A program made the position numbers and the translations under genes. Positions 37,733 to 45,916 of a DNA stretch of 53,992 nucleotides are shown piece by piece. Every line of letters starts with the position of its first letter. Position 1 is the first letter of the stretch. This stretch comes from Nesterenkonia marinintestina (GTDB lineage Bacteria > Actinomycetota > Actinomycetes > Actinomycetales > Micrococcaceae): contig NZ_JAOEFD010000015.1 in NCBI RefSeq assembly GCF_025420485.1, forward strand, positions 1 through 53,992, given 5' to 3'. Under the pieces are notes generated by a model. The model made no database searches, was not told the DNA's origin, and saw nothing but the letters and a program-made list of their open reading frames with translations.

Positions 37733-38032
37733 ATGCGTCACTACGAACTGATGGTGCTCGTCGACCCCGAGGTGGATGAGCGCACTGTGGAGCCGACTCT
37801 CGGCAAGTACATGGAGATCGTCAAGAAGGAGGGCGGCTCCGTCGACGAGATCGACATCTGGGGCCGTCGTCGTCTGGCCTACGAGATCCGGAAGAAGCAC
37901 GAGGCCATCTACGCCGTCGTCGACTTCCACTCGACCCCCGAGGCCTCGCACGAGCTCGAGCGCCTGCTCCGCCTCAACGAGACGATCATGCGCACCAAGA
38001 TCATCCGTCCCGAGGACCAGCACATCGCCTGA
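37733..38032 (+). CDS. rpsF: 30S ribosomal protein S6
   Basis: 99 residues: [19 protein letters not shown] start, [21 protein letters not shown] in the middle and [10 protein letters not shown] at the end. S6 pairs with S18 on the small-subunit platform. AAGGAGGT at 37714-37721 is a strong ribosome binding site. First gene of rpsF-ssb-rpsR-rplI, the standard operon joining ribosome and replication functions. Confidence 0.98.
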   Translation: MRHYELMVLVDPEVDERTVEPTLGKYMEIVKKEGGSVDEIDIWGRRRLAYEIRKKHEAIYAVVDFHSTPEASHELERLLRLNETIMRTKIIRPEDQHIA

Positions 38033-38093
38033 TCCTCGAGGTGGACGGGCCGGATCGGCCCGACCCCGTCAGGTACACACCTAGGAGCTGAAC

Positions 38094-38663
38094 ATGGCCG
38101 GCGAGACCATCATCACCGTTGTCGGAAACCTCACCGCTGACCCTGAGCTGCGCTTCACCCCCTCGGGTGCCGCGGTCTCCAACTTCACCATCGCGTCGAC
38201 CCCGCGGTTCTTCGACCGCCAGGCGAACGAGTGGAAGGACGGAGAGACCCTGTTCGTGCGCTGCTCGCTGTGGCGTGAGGCCGCCGAGAACGCGGCCGAG
38301 TCGCTCACCAAGGGCACCCGCGTGGTCGCCCAGGGCCGCCTGAAGGCCCGCTCCTTCGAGACGAAGGAGGGTGAGCGTCGCACCAACTGGGAGCTCGACG
38401 TCGACGAGATCGGCCCGTCCCTGCGCTTCGCCACCGCGAACGTGCAGCGCCAGGGCCGCGGCGGCGGAGGCGGCGGAGGGTTCCAGTCCTCCGGCGGGTT
38501 CGGGGGCGGACAGTCCTCGGGCGGCTTCGGCGGTGCCGGCGGTGCGGGCGGCGGACAGTCGTCCGGCGGCTGGGACAGCTCCGGCTCCTCCAACGACCCG
38601 TGGGGCGGACAGCCCTCGGGCGGCGGATGGGGCACCCCTGACAGCAACGAGCCCCCCTTCTGA
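38094..38663 (+). CDS. ssb: single-stranded DNA-binding protein
   Basis: 189 residues. The OB fold covers about residues 1-110 ([39 protein letters not shown]). A Gly/Ser/Gln-rich flexible linker with repeated SSGGFGG units follows. The partner-binding tip is acidic and hydrophobic (DSNEPPF), a slight variant of DDDIPF. It coats single-stranded DNA at forks and recruits repair proteins. RBS AGGAGC 5-6 bases upstream of the ATG. Confidence 0.98.
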   Translation: MAGETIITVVGNLTADPELRFTPSGAAVSNFTIASTPRFFDRQANEWKDGETLFVRCSLWREAAENAAESLTKGTRVVAQGRLKARSFETKEGERRTNWELDVDEIGPSLRFATANVQRQGRGGGGGGGFQSSGGFGGGQSSGGFGGAGGAGGGQSSGGWDSSGSSNDPWGGQPSGGGWGTPDSNEPPF

Positions 38664-38681
38664 TCCGACGATCCTGAGGGC

Positions 38682-38703
38682 CCGACGCCCGCGCCGGCGT
38701 CGG
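38682..38703 (+). terminator. hairpin in ssb-rpsR gap
   Basis: CCGACGCC pairs with GGCGTCGG around CGCGCC, 18 bases past the ssb stop. No T tract, so it may act as an attenuator or mRNA stabiliser rather than a full terminator. Confidence 0.35.
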
Positions 38704-38733
38704 ACGAGCTCATACGACACATCTGTACACCAT

Positions 38734-38753
38734 CCCGCAGTGAAGGCTGCGGG
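38734..38753 (+). promoter_or_regulatory. second hairpin before rpsR
   Basis: CCCGCAG pairs with CTGCGGG around a 6-base loop, 26 bases before the rpsR ATG. It lies close to the ribosome binding site and could affect rpsR translation. Confidence 0.3.
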
Positions 38754-38779
38754 CTCCGATCAAGCGAAGGAGCACCACG

Positions 38780-39019
38780 ATGGCAAAGGCTGACATCAAG
38801 AAGCCGAAGCCCAAGGCGAACCCGCTGAAGGCTGCTGACATCAAGGTCATCGACTACAAGGACACCGCCCTGCTGCGGAAGTTCATCTCCGACCGAGGCA
38901 AGATCCGTGCGCGCCGCGTCACCGGCGTCTCCGTGCAGGAGCAGCGCAAGATCGCCCAGGCCATCAAGAACGCCCGCGAGATGGCCCTGCTGCCGTACTC
39001 CGGCGCGGGTCGCGGCTGA
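38780..39019 (+). CDS. rpsR: 30S ribosomal protein S18, zinc-free form
   Basis: 79 residues. The S18 core [26 protein letters not shown] is present, as is [12 protein letters not shown]. The N-terminus ([19 protein letters not shown]) lacks the cysteines of the zinc-binding form, and there is no Cys anywhere, so this is the C-minus type used under or independent of zinc limitation. It binds S6. RBS AAGGAG upstream. Confidence 0.97.
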   Translation: MAKADIKKPKPKANPLKAADIKVIDYKDTALLRKFISDRGKIRARRVTGVSVQEQRKIAQAIKNAREMALLPYSGAGRG

Positions 39020-39054
39020 TCCGGGACTGACTGGGAAGGAAAGGAACCACTGAT

Positions 39055-39507
39055 ATGGCAAAGCTCATCCTGACTCAGGAGGTCACCGACCTGGGCGCCG
39101 CGGGCGACGTCGTCGAGGTCAAGGACGGCTACGCGCGCAACTACCTGCTGCCGCGCGGCTACGCGATGACCTGGACCAAGGGCGGGGAGAAGGACGTGGA
39201 GCGCCTGCGCGCCGCACGTGCCGCCCGCGAGATCGCCACGGTCGAGGAGGCCCAGCAGGTCGCCGAGAAGCTGCAGTCGACTCCGGTGCAGGTCGCCGTG
39301 AAGACCGGCGAGTCCGGCCGACTGTTCGGCACCGTCGGCCCGGCGCAGGTCGCCGAGGCCGTCGAGGCCGCGGGTCTGGGGTCGATCGACAAGCGCACCG
39401 TCGAGATCCCCAACCGGATCAAGTCGGTCGGCAGCTACTCGGCCAGCGTCCGGCTGCACACCGACGTCTCGGCCACCCTCGACCTGCAGGTCGTCGCCGA
39501 GAAGTGA
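39055..39507 (+). CDS. rplI: 50S ribosomal protein L9
   Basis: 150 residues. The N-terminal domain shows [20 protein letters not shown] and [14 protein letters not shown], the L9 signature, followed by the long connecting helix and the C-terminal rRNA-binding domain. RBS AAGGAAAGGA precedes it. Last gene of its operon: a 17-bp hairpin terminator begins 34 bases downstream. In many bacteria dnaB follows; here it is about 13 kb away. Confidence 0.98.
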   Translation: MAKLILTQEVTDLGAAGDVVEVKDGYARNYLLPRGYAMTWTKGGEKDVERLRAARAAREIATVEEAQQVAEKLQSTPVQVAVKTGESGRLFGTVGPAQVAEAVEAAGLGSIDKRTVEIPNRIKSVGSYSASVRLHTDVSATLDLQVVAEK

Positions 39508-39540
39508 CCCCGCATCGCTGAGACCCGGTCTCAGTGCTGG

Positions 39541-39577
39541 GAAGGGCCCCGGATCCGCCACGGATCCGGGGCCCTTC
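39541..39577 (+). terminator. strong terminator after rplI
   Basis: GAAGGGCCCCGGATCCG pairs perfectly over 17 bp with CGGATCCGGGGCCCTTC around the loop CCA, followed by TGTGTG. An intrinsic terminator closing the rpsF operon. Confidence 0.9.
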
Positions 39578-39623
39578 TGTGTGCGGGGGTGCTCCGGTCG
39601 TGGTGATCAGGTCTGGACGGCCG

Positions 39624-39680
39624 TCATCTATGTGGGTGGTTCGGGCTTCGATATATGGGAAGCCCGAACCACATGGGTAT
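39624..39680. repeat. dispersed hairpin repeat, copy A
   Basis: The segment begins TCATCTATGTGGGTG and contains a perfect 14-bp inverted repeat (GTGGTTCGGGCTTC at 39636-39649, its complement at 39659-39672) around loop GATATATGG. 45 bases from 39624 match a second copy at 53948-53992 with five differences. It sits between the rplI terminator and the leftward membrane gene. See findings. Confidence 0.75.
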
Positions 39681-39746
39681 AGGAAGCGTCAGCACCGGCA
39701 CCTGAGACTCGGATGACGCGGTCCTCCGAAGCCTGAGGCTCGCCGC

Positions 39747-40259
39747 CTAGTGGTTGATCACTGACATCAGGGCGAACAGGAGCAGACTGACGACGAGGAC
39801 CGCTCCGGTCGTAGGTATCACCGTCCACAGGCCGTGCAGCACACCCCTCCGGAATCGGCGGGTGACGGCCCAGGCCGCGGCGGTGCCGGGAAGCATCAGC
39901 ACGAGGAACGCCGCGCCGAAGAGTACGACCGCGGTGACGTAGTAGAAGGCGCCGACGGACTGCTCGTCGGCGTGGGCGAACACTCCGAGCAGCCCGGTGA
40001 GGCCGCTGAAGAGGACGAGCATGACGCTCACGAAGGCGACGGGCAGGAAGAGGACGCAGTAGAGCGTGATCGCCAGACCCCACGAGGGCCGCCCCCGTGT
40101 GGGCGGCGGCCACGGCTGATGCGCCGGAGCGGCGTGGTGCCCGTAGGGGTGCTCCGGCGGCACGTGGCCGGCCGGACCGTACCCCTGCGGAGCTCCCGGG
40201 GCTCCGACCCTCGGAGGGTGTGGTGGAGGCTGGGGCGGGACGGTCACCGCCCGACCCAT
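39747..40259 (-). CDS. small Pro-rich membrane protein, unknown function
   Basis: 170 residues. The first ~60 are Pro/Gly/His-rich and disordered (PPQPPPHPPRVGAPGAPQGYG). Then come three transmembrane segments, near residues 63-90 (LAITLYCVLFLPVAFVSVML), 105-130 and 145-168 (TTGAVLVVSLLLFALM). No family was recognised; the plan resembles proteins annotated DUF4190 or hypothetical. ATG at 40259 lies 16 bases inside the end of the M20 gene, so it is probably the last gene of that leftward operon. Confidence 0.65.
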   Translation of the reverse strand: MGRAVTVPPQPPPHPPRVGAPGAPQGYGPAGHVPPEHPYGHHAAPAHQPWPPPTRGRPSWGLAITLYCVLFLPVAFVSVMLVLFSGLTGLLGVFAHADEQSVGAFYYVTAVVLFGAAFLVLMLPGTAAAWAVTRRFRRGVLHGLWTVIPTTGAVLVVSLLLFALMSVINH

Positions 40260-41476
40260 TCGAGGATCCCCGTCAGGGCGGCGCGGGTTCCGGTGGTCAG
40301 CGTCGGCTCGATGACCGGGCCGAAGAACGGGGAATGGTTGACCGGCAGATCGTCACCGGCGCGGTCGAATCCGCCGAAGAACCAGAACACCGAGGGCACA
40401 TCGATGGCGGTGGCCAGCCGGCCGAAGTCCTCCGACCCCATGCGCGGGGGCCCGAGGGTCGCGTTCGCCTCGCCGAGGGTGCCCTGCAGAGCGTCCAGGA
40501 CCCGGTGGGCGGCGTCCTCATCGTTGTGGTTGACCGGGAAGTCGTACATCTTCTCGATGGTGGGCTCCGGCGCTCCCGAGGCCTCGGCCTCAGCCCGGAC
40601 GATCCGCTCCACGGCGGCCAGGACCTGTTCGCGGACGTCGTCCTCCAGGGATCGGATGTTGACCGTGAACTCGGCGCGGTCGGGGATGATGTTCTCCTTC
40701 AGCCCGGCGTGGAAGGTGCCCACGGTGACCACGGCGGACTTCAGCGGGCTGATCTCCCGCGCCACGATGCCCTGCAGGCGCATCACCACGGAGGCGCCCA
40801 GCACGATGGGGTCCACTCCGCTCTGGGGCTGCGAACCGTGGCTCTGTTCGCCGAAGACCGTGACCCGCAGCGAGTCGGCGGCCGCCATGGCGGGTCCGAG
40901 GGTCAGCTGCACGGTGCCGGCGCGGTCCGGCCACACGTGCTGGCCGAGCACCGCCTCGGGCCGGGGAGCCCGGTCCCACAGTCCGTCGTCGACCATCGCC
41001 TGAGCCCCGGCGCTGGTCTCCTCCCCGGGCTGGAAGATCAGGACCACGGTGCCGGACCAGGCGTCCCTCTCCCGCACCAGCAGACGGGCGGCGGTGACCA
41101 GTGAGGTGACGTGGGTGTCGTGACCGCAGCCGTGCATCACCGGCACATCGGTGCCGTCTGGGAGGGTCCCCCGGGCCTGCGAGGCGTACGGCAGTCCCGT
41201 GTCCTCGGCGATCGGCAGACCGTCGGTGTCCGCCCGGAATGCGATCGTGGGTCCGTCTCCGTTCCGAAGGATCCCGACGACGCCGGTGCCGCCGCAGCGG
41301 AAGTGCTCGACCCCGAGCTCCTCCAGCAGCTCCTCCAGCCGTTCGGCGGTGCGATGCTCCTGCATGGAGAGCTCCGGGTGGGCGTGCAGCTCCTTGTAGA
41401 GCTCCTCCATCTGCTGCTGCTCCTGGGCGTCCAGGGCGAAGCGGTCCATCGCGGACGGTGCGGCGGTCTCAGTCAT
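40244..41476 (-). CDS. M20 amidohydrolase (IAA-amino acid/hippurate hydrolase type)
   Basis: 410 residues, M20D subfamily, binuclear metal enzyme that splits N-acyl amino acids. The metal/catalytic segments are MHGCGHDTH (C117, H119, D120), QPGEET (E152, E153) and LGQHVWP; the last His ligand is in the C-terminal VNHSPFFGP. The lid domain shows TVFGEQSHGSQP and GLKENIIPD. SD GAGGAGGAG precedes ATG 41476. It lies directly downstream of two membrane protein genes of the same operon, suggesting intracellular hydrolysis of an imported N-acyl compound. Confidence 0.92.
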   Translation of the reverse strand: MTETAAPSAMDRFALDAQEQQQMEELYKELHAHPELSMQEHRTAERLEELLEELGVEHFRCGGTGVVGILRNGDGPTIAFRADTDGLPIAEDTGLPYASQARGTLPDGTDVPVMHGCGHDTHVTSLVTAARLLVRERDAWSGTVVLIFQPGEETSAGAQAMVDDGLWDRAPRPEAVLGQHVWPDRAGTVQLTLGPAMAAADSLRVTVFGEQSHGSQPQSGVDPIVLGASVVMRLQGIVAREISPLKSAVVTVGTFHAGLKENIIPDRAEFTVNIRSLEDDVREQVLAAVERIVRAEAEASGAPEPTIEKMYDFPVNHNDEDAAHRVLDALQGTLGEANATLGPPRMGSEDFGRLATAIDVPSVFWFFGGFDRAGDDLPVNHSPFFGPVIEPTLTTGTRAALTGILEWVGR

Positions 41477-41524
41477 GTCTCCTCCTCGGTGGGACGACGG
41501 CCCGTATCGGCCGCTGCTGTCGAT

Positions 41525-42262
41525 TCAATCCTGCCCGGCTTCCGGGGTCTCGGGGCGGTTCAGACGATCATCATGGGCCTTGTTGCGCAGGAACCATGAG
41601 GCGAGGATCGTCAGCAGGACCACGATGGCGACGCCGAAGGCGCCGACCGCCGGCACGAGCGGCACCAGTGCGAAGACGACGAAGAGGCTCGCCGCGGCCG
41701 CGAACAGGGCGCTGCGCGCCTGCTTCACCGTGATCAGCGCCTGCACGACGACGGCGCCCAGGATGCTCGGCAGGATGTAGAGCTGAGCCACCTCGATGAC
41801 GGGCTCGGGCACGACGGACAACAGCCACGTCCCGAAGATCCCGACGAAGAGCAGCAGGGAGACCACGTGCACCACTGCCGCACCACAGATGGCCATCACC
41901 GCCACCAGGTCGCCCTGCCGGCTGCCCGGCCGTACGGCCACCCGGTTCTGGGCGACGATCGCCGCCGGCAGCAGCTTGTTCGCGATGTTGCCGATCATGA
42001 ACGCCTGGTACATGGCCGCTTGGCCCAGTATGGGGAAGTAGGTGATGGGTTCCACGATGGCCAGCACCAGGTACACCGCGGCTACGGCCAGGTAGGCGGT
42101 GAGCAGCTGGTTGAAGGTGACGCCGAAGTCTCCGAGGATCAGCAGGAGGATCGGCGCGGCCAGTGAGGTGATGAGGACGGCGCTCATGGTGAGCCGACCC
42201 CATCGTGAGGTGGTGTGTTCGAACTGCTGCATCGCCTGGTCGGCGGTGGGTGCTGTGGTCAT
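41525..42262 (-). CDS. membrane protein, partner of DUF5058 gene
   Basis: 245 residues. Six or more transmembrane helices: near residues 25-45 (MSAVLITSLAAPILLLILG), 50-70, 120-145 (AVMAICGAAVVHVVSLLLFVG), 155-175, 190-225. Conserved-looking motifs are YFPILGQAAMYQAFMIGNIANKL, with polar residues in membrane regions. I do not recognise a named domain. It directly follows the DUF5058 gene (44-base gap, RBS AGAGGAG) and precedes an amidohydrolase, so a transport function with DUF5058 is inferred. ATG 42262 is chosen by the RBS; the frame remains open upstream. Confidence 0.7.
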   Translation of the reverse strand: MTTAPTADQAMQQFEHTTSRWGRLTMSAVLITSLAAPILLLILGDFGVTFNQLLTAYLAVAAVYLVLAIVEPITYFPILGQAAMYQAFMIGNIANKLLPAAIVAQNRVAVRPGSRQGDLVAVMAICGAAVVHVVSLLLFVGIFGTWLLSVVPEPVIEVAQLYILPSILGAVVVQALITVKQARSALFAAAASLFVVFALVPLVPAVGAFGVAIVVLLTILASWFLRNKAHDDRLNRPETPEAGQD

Positions 42263-42306
42263 CTCCGCTCCTCTGAGTGCGGGCCCGTGGTGGTCAGCGT
42301 CGGCGG

Positions 42307-43029
42307 TCAGCCGTGGTGGACGAAGTACGTGACGAACAGCCCCACGATGATGGCCAGTCCCAGCGCCCATTCCTTGAGCCATCCGATGTTCAGCTTCGTG
42401 GCGATGGCCATCAGCACGGCCATCACAGCTCCGGAGACCAGCACAGCGATGACGTGGATCCACGACTTGGGCAGCTCCATCGCGGTCAGGGCCATGAAGG
42501 CCGCCAGCAGTGCGGCCCCGGGGATGATGGTCATCGCGGCGGGGTTCACCCGCGACAGCTTGTTGCCGCCGCGCTTGAGCAGCGGGGTGAACAGCAGGGT
42601 GATCACCATCCATGCCGCACCGGAGAGGCACATGGCGAAGAACGCGACGACGAAGACCTGCTGGGTCCACTCCGGTCCGCCCAGGCTGGCCCCCATGGTG
42701 TCCGCGGCGATGGTCGCCGAGGCGGTCTCGGTGGCGGCCGATCCCACCAGACCGATGCGCATCAGCACTGCCGGCGTGCCGAAGAGGGTCAGCAGTGCGA
42801 TCGCGACGAGGACCACGGCCAGGGACGGCCCGACGGAGGCGACGGCGCCCGAACGGAAGGCGCGGTTGAGATCACCTCTGCTGATCCCGACGCCCTCTCC
42901 GGCGCGCTTCGCCGCGCGGACGTAGATCCAGGACTGGAGACAGATGATGCCGAACACGGCCAGGGCACAGATCCACAGAAGCGGAGACTGCGCGACCGAC
43001 CAGATGTCCGTCGATGTCGCAGGGTCCAT
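42307..43029 (-). CDS. DUF5058 family membrane protein
   Basis: 240 residues, about six or seven helices. The N-terminal part (SPLLWICALAVFGIICLQSWIYVRAAKRAG) and SVGPSLAVVLVAIALLTLFG match my knowledge of DUF5058, a family of uncharacterised membrane proteins usually encoded near peptidases. The ATG at 43029 is preferred because GGAAGG lies about 10 bases upstream; an ATG at 43047 is possible. First gene of a leftward operon, divergent from the carbamoylase by about 100 bases. Likely half of a two-part transporter. Confidence 0.72.
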   Translation of the reverse strand: MDPATSTDIWSVAQSPLLWICALAVFGIICLQSWIYVRAAKRAGEGVGISRGDLNRAFRSGAVASVGPSLAVVLVAIALLTLFGTPAVLMRIGLVGSAATETASATIAADTMGASLGGPEWTQQVFVVAFFAMCLSGAAWMVITLLFTPLLKRGGNKLSRVNPAAMTIIPGAALLAAFMALTAMELPKSWIHVIAVLVSGAVMAVLMAIATKLNIGWLKEWALGLAIIVGLFVTYFVHHG

Positions 43030-43133
43030 GAGAGTCGAACCTTCCATGATCGAGCCGGAGAAGTGGGTGGTGCCGATAAGTATTCTGAGTCACACCTGGC
43101 GGGAGCAAGGGATGGTGGAATACGACATGAAGA

Positions 43134-44426
43134 ATGGAGAAATCCACCAGGAGTTCCCAAGGAGGGGGCCGCTCTGCTTCTGTGGACGGTGTGATCGCAC
43201 CTTCAGCCGACCGTGTCCGTGAGGATCTCGCCGCCCTCGCACGGCTCACCGACTCGGCACAGCCCGGATGGACCCGCACCGCCCTGTCGGAGCCCGACGT
43301 CGCAGGGCGGGAGTCGGTCCTGGCTCGTATGCGTGAGGTCGGCTTGGACGCCCGCATCGACCCCGCGGGAAACGTCATCGGGGTCCGACGAGGCGCCCGG
43401 GGCGGGCGGATGCTGATGACCGGCTCGCACACCGACACCGTTCCCAGCGGAGGACGGTTCGACGGGATGGTGGGAGTCGTCGGTGCGCTCGAAGTCGTCA
43501 GAGCCTTCGACGAGGCGGGCATCCGGCTGGACCACGACCTGGTCGTCGTCGACTTCTTCGGTGAGGAGCCCAACCGCTTCGGGCTGAGCTGCGTCGGCTC
43601 CCGAGCGCTGACCGGCGTCTTCGACACCGCGATGCTCGACGTCCTGGACGAGGAGGGGCGGAGCTTCGGAGACGCGCTCGCCGCCGTCGGCATCGATCCC
43701 GCGACGATGATGGCGAGCACCTGGCCCTGGGACAGGGTCGACGCCTTCATCGAGCTGCACATCGAGCAGGGCCCGATGCTCGAGCACGCCGGGACGTCGA
43801 TAGGTCTGGTCAGCTCCATCACCGGGATCTCGCGCTTTCGGGCGCTCTTCGGCGGACGCCGGGACCACGCGGGGACGACCGGCATGGATCGCCGCGCCGA
43901 CGCGGGCTGTGCGGCCGCGGGGACGGTGCTCGCGGTGGAGCGGATCGCACGGTCGGGACCCGACGGGGCGAAGGGGACGACCGGCGGTGTCACGTTCACG
44001 CCCGCCGCGGTCAACGTGGTGACCGAGGCGGCCGAGATGCGCGGCGAGTTCCGCAGCATCGACGACGAGTGGCTGCGCACGGCTGAGGAGACCTTGGCCT
44101 CCTGCGCCGCGGAGGAGTCCGCCGGACGGGGCGTGACCGTCGAGATGGAATGGCTGCCTCAGGCGCCGCGGCGCCTGGACGGCTCCGTGACCGAGATGTG
44201 TCGCAGAGCCGTCGACGACCTCGGCCTGAGTCGCGCCGAACTCTTCAGCGGCGCCGAGCACGATGCCGCGTTCATCGCCGCACGCAGCCCGACCGCCATG
44301 CTCTTCGTCCCCTCCGTCGGGGGCCGGAGCCACTGCCCGGAGGAATGGACGGAGCTCGACGACGTGATCGACGGGATACGGGCCCTGGCCGAATCGCTGC
44401 GCCGCGCGGACGCGGTGCGGAGATGA
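43134..44426 (+). CDS. M20-type N-carbamoyl-amino acid hydrolase/allantoate amidohydrolase
   Basis: 430 residues from this ATG. M20 HyuC/AllC family: GSHTDTVPSGGRFDGMVG with His99, Asp101 and Asp110; FFGEEPNRFG with Glu144-Glu145; ELHIEQGPMLE; and GRRDHAGTTGMDRR. It removes carbamoyl or ureido groups from amino acids or allantoate. The start is uncertain: no good RBS precedes ATG 43134, and AAGGAGG lies 16 bases before an in-frame GTG at 43182. Divergent from the DUF5058 operon and followed by the amidase. Confidence 0.88.
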   Translation: MEKSTRSSQGGGRSASVDGVIAPSADRVREDLAALARLTDSAQPGWTRTALSEPDVAGRESVLARMREVGLDARIDPAGNVIGVRRGARGGRMLMTGSHTDTVPSGGRFDGMVGVVGALEVVRAFDEAGIRLDHDLVVVDFFGEEPNRFGLSCVGSRALTGVFDTAMLDVLDEEGRSFGDALAAVGIDPATMMASTWPWDRVDAFIELHIEQGPMLEHAGTSIGLVSSITGISRFRALFGGRRDHAGTTGMDRRADAGCAAAGTVLAVERIARSGPDGAKGTTGGVTFTPAAVNVVTEAAEMRGEFRSIDDEWLRTAEETLASCAAEESAGRGVTVEMEWLPQAPRRLDGSVTEMCRRAVDDLGLSRAELFSGAEHDAAFIAARSPTAMLFVPSVGGRSHCPEEWTELDDVIDGIRALAESLRRADAVRR

Positions 44427-44460
44427 GCGTGAGGAGATGAGCGTGAGGAGATGAGCGTGA
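44419..44460 (+). repeat. three tandem copies of a 14-bp unit
   Basis: GGAGATGAGCGTGA occurs three times without interruption, covering the carbamoylase stop and ending just before the amidase ribosome binding site; a partial fourth unit (GGAGGA) follows. Each unit contains an SD-like GGAG and an ATG. See findings. Confidence 0.95.
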
Positions 44461-44473
44461 GGAGGACACACCG

Positions 44474-45916
44474 ATGACACCCGGAGCGGCTTCCGACGGG
44501 CACGACCTCCTGGAACTCTCGGCAGTGAGGCTCGTGGACATGATGCGATCCGGCGACCTCTCCTCGCGGGAGCTCACCCAGGCCCACCTCGACCGCATCG
44601 CAGCCGTCGACGGGCCCCTCAACGCGGTGGTGACCCTGGATCCCGAGCGCGCACTGACCGAGGCCGCCGCGGCCGACGAGCGCCGGGCCTCGGGACACTC
44701 CCTCGGGCTCCTCCACGGTCTGCCGATGACGCACAAGGACACCCACGCGGTCGCCGGGATGCGGTCGACCTTCGGTTCTCCGCTGTTCGCCGACCACGTC
44801 CCCGAGACCGACGACCGGATCATCGCGCGCCTGAGACGCGCCGGTGCGGTCTCCACCGGCAAGACGAACGTTCCCGAGTTCGGAGCCGGCTCCCACACGT
44901 TCAACGAGGTCTTCGGGGTGACCCGGAACCCGTACGACACGGCAGTCAGCGCGGGAGGATCGTCCGGAGGCCTCGCCGCCGCACTCGCCGCGCGGATCCA
45001 GCCGCTCGGGGAGGGGAGCGACATGGGGGGATCGCTGCGGATCCCCGCCTCGTTCTGCAACGTCTACGGCTTCCGCCCCTCGCTCGGCGTCATCCCCTCG
45101 CACGGGGAGGCCCACCGGTCGGCATGGCTGGGCCGGCAGGGACCGATGGCGCGGAACGTGCGCGACATCCGGCTGTTCATGGCCGCATGCAGCGGCCCGG
45201 CCGACGGCCTTCCCGGTCTGCGGTCGATGTCCGGTGAAGAGTTCGCCGAGTCCGGGCCGGCGTCGCTGCGCGGGGTGCGGGTCGGAGTGACTCGGACCTT
45301 CGGCACCGAGATGCCTCTGCAGCCTGAGATGTCCGAGGCCGTGGATCGTGCGGCCGCGGTGCTCACCGAGCTGGGGGCCGAGGTCCAGGAGGTCGTCGTC
45401 GACCTCTCGGCGGCACAGGAGGTCTTCCATGTGGCGCGCGCCTTCGACTTCGCCGCGGCGTACGGGGAGTTCGTCCGCGCCTCGCCGGAGCAGGTGAAGG
45501 AGGAGGTTGTCTGGAACGTCGAGGAGGGGTTCGCACTGGACGTCCCCCGGATCATTCGGGCGAACGCGCTCTCAGCACAGCTGCAGGACGAGTGTGATCG
45601 TCTGTTCGACTCCTGCGACCTGCTCCTGAGCCCCGGGTGTCAGGTCGTCCCCTTCCCCGTGGAGCATCGGTACCCCGCGGAGGTCGCCGGCGTGCCGATG
45701 TCCACGTATCTGGGGTGGATGTCCTCGGCGACGATCCTGTCGGCGACGGGCCTGCCGACGCTGGCCGTCCCCGCCGGGTTCACAGCGACCGGGCTGCCCA
45801 CCGGGGTGCAGCTGTCCGCGCCGCACTACGGGGACGCGCTGCTGCTGCGCCGGGCGCAGGCCTATGACGAGGCCACGGAATGGCCGACCGTGGCTCCCGG
45901 GGCCTCGAAGAGCTGA
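44474..45916 (+). CDS. amidase (amidase signature family)
   Basis: 480 residues. The amidase-signature triad is visible: Lys88 in MTHKD, cis-Ser163 in GGSSGG, and nucleophile Ser187 in GSDMGGSLRIPASFC. It hydrolyses carboxamides to acid and ammonia; family substrates range from indoleacetamide to short aliphatic or aryl amides, so the substrate here is not predictable. AGGAGG lies ~8 bases before ATG 44474. It is cotranscribed with the upstream carbamoylase. Its last 55 bases overlap the convergent Lrp-type regulator gene. Confidence 0.92.
   Translation: MTPGAASDGHDLLELSAVRLVDMMRSGDLSSRELTQAHLDRIAAVDGPLNAVVTLDPERALTEAAAADERRASGHSLGLLHGLPMTHKDTHAVAGMRSTFGSPLFADHVPETDDRIIARLRRAGAVSTGKTNVPEFGAGSHTFNEVFGVTRNPYDTAVSAGGSSGGLAAALAARIQPLGEGSDMGGSLRIPASFCNVYGFRPSLGVIPSHGEAHRSAWLGRQGPMARNVRDIRLFMAACSGPADGLPGLRSMSGEEFAESGPASLRGVRVGVTRTFGTEMPLQPEMSEAVDRAAAVLTELGAEVQEVVVDLSAAQEVFHVARAFDFAAAYGEFVRASPEQVKEEVVWNVEEGFALDVPRIIRANALSAQLQDECDRLFDSCDLLLSPGCQVVPFPVEHRYPAEVAGVPMSTYLGWMSSATILSATGLPTLAVPAGFTATGLPTGVQLSAPHYGDALLLRRAQAYDEATEWPTVAPGASKS

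Noticed and set aside
39628-40113. 161-codon minus-strand frame over repeat copy A
   Set aside because: Arg/Ala-rich shadow of the membrane protein at 39747-40259.
43126-43222. Short Cys-containing frame MKNGEIHQEF...
   Set aside because: Overlaps the carbamoylase start in another frame and contains CFCGRCDR only by chance as far as can be seen; no RBS or conservation argument.
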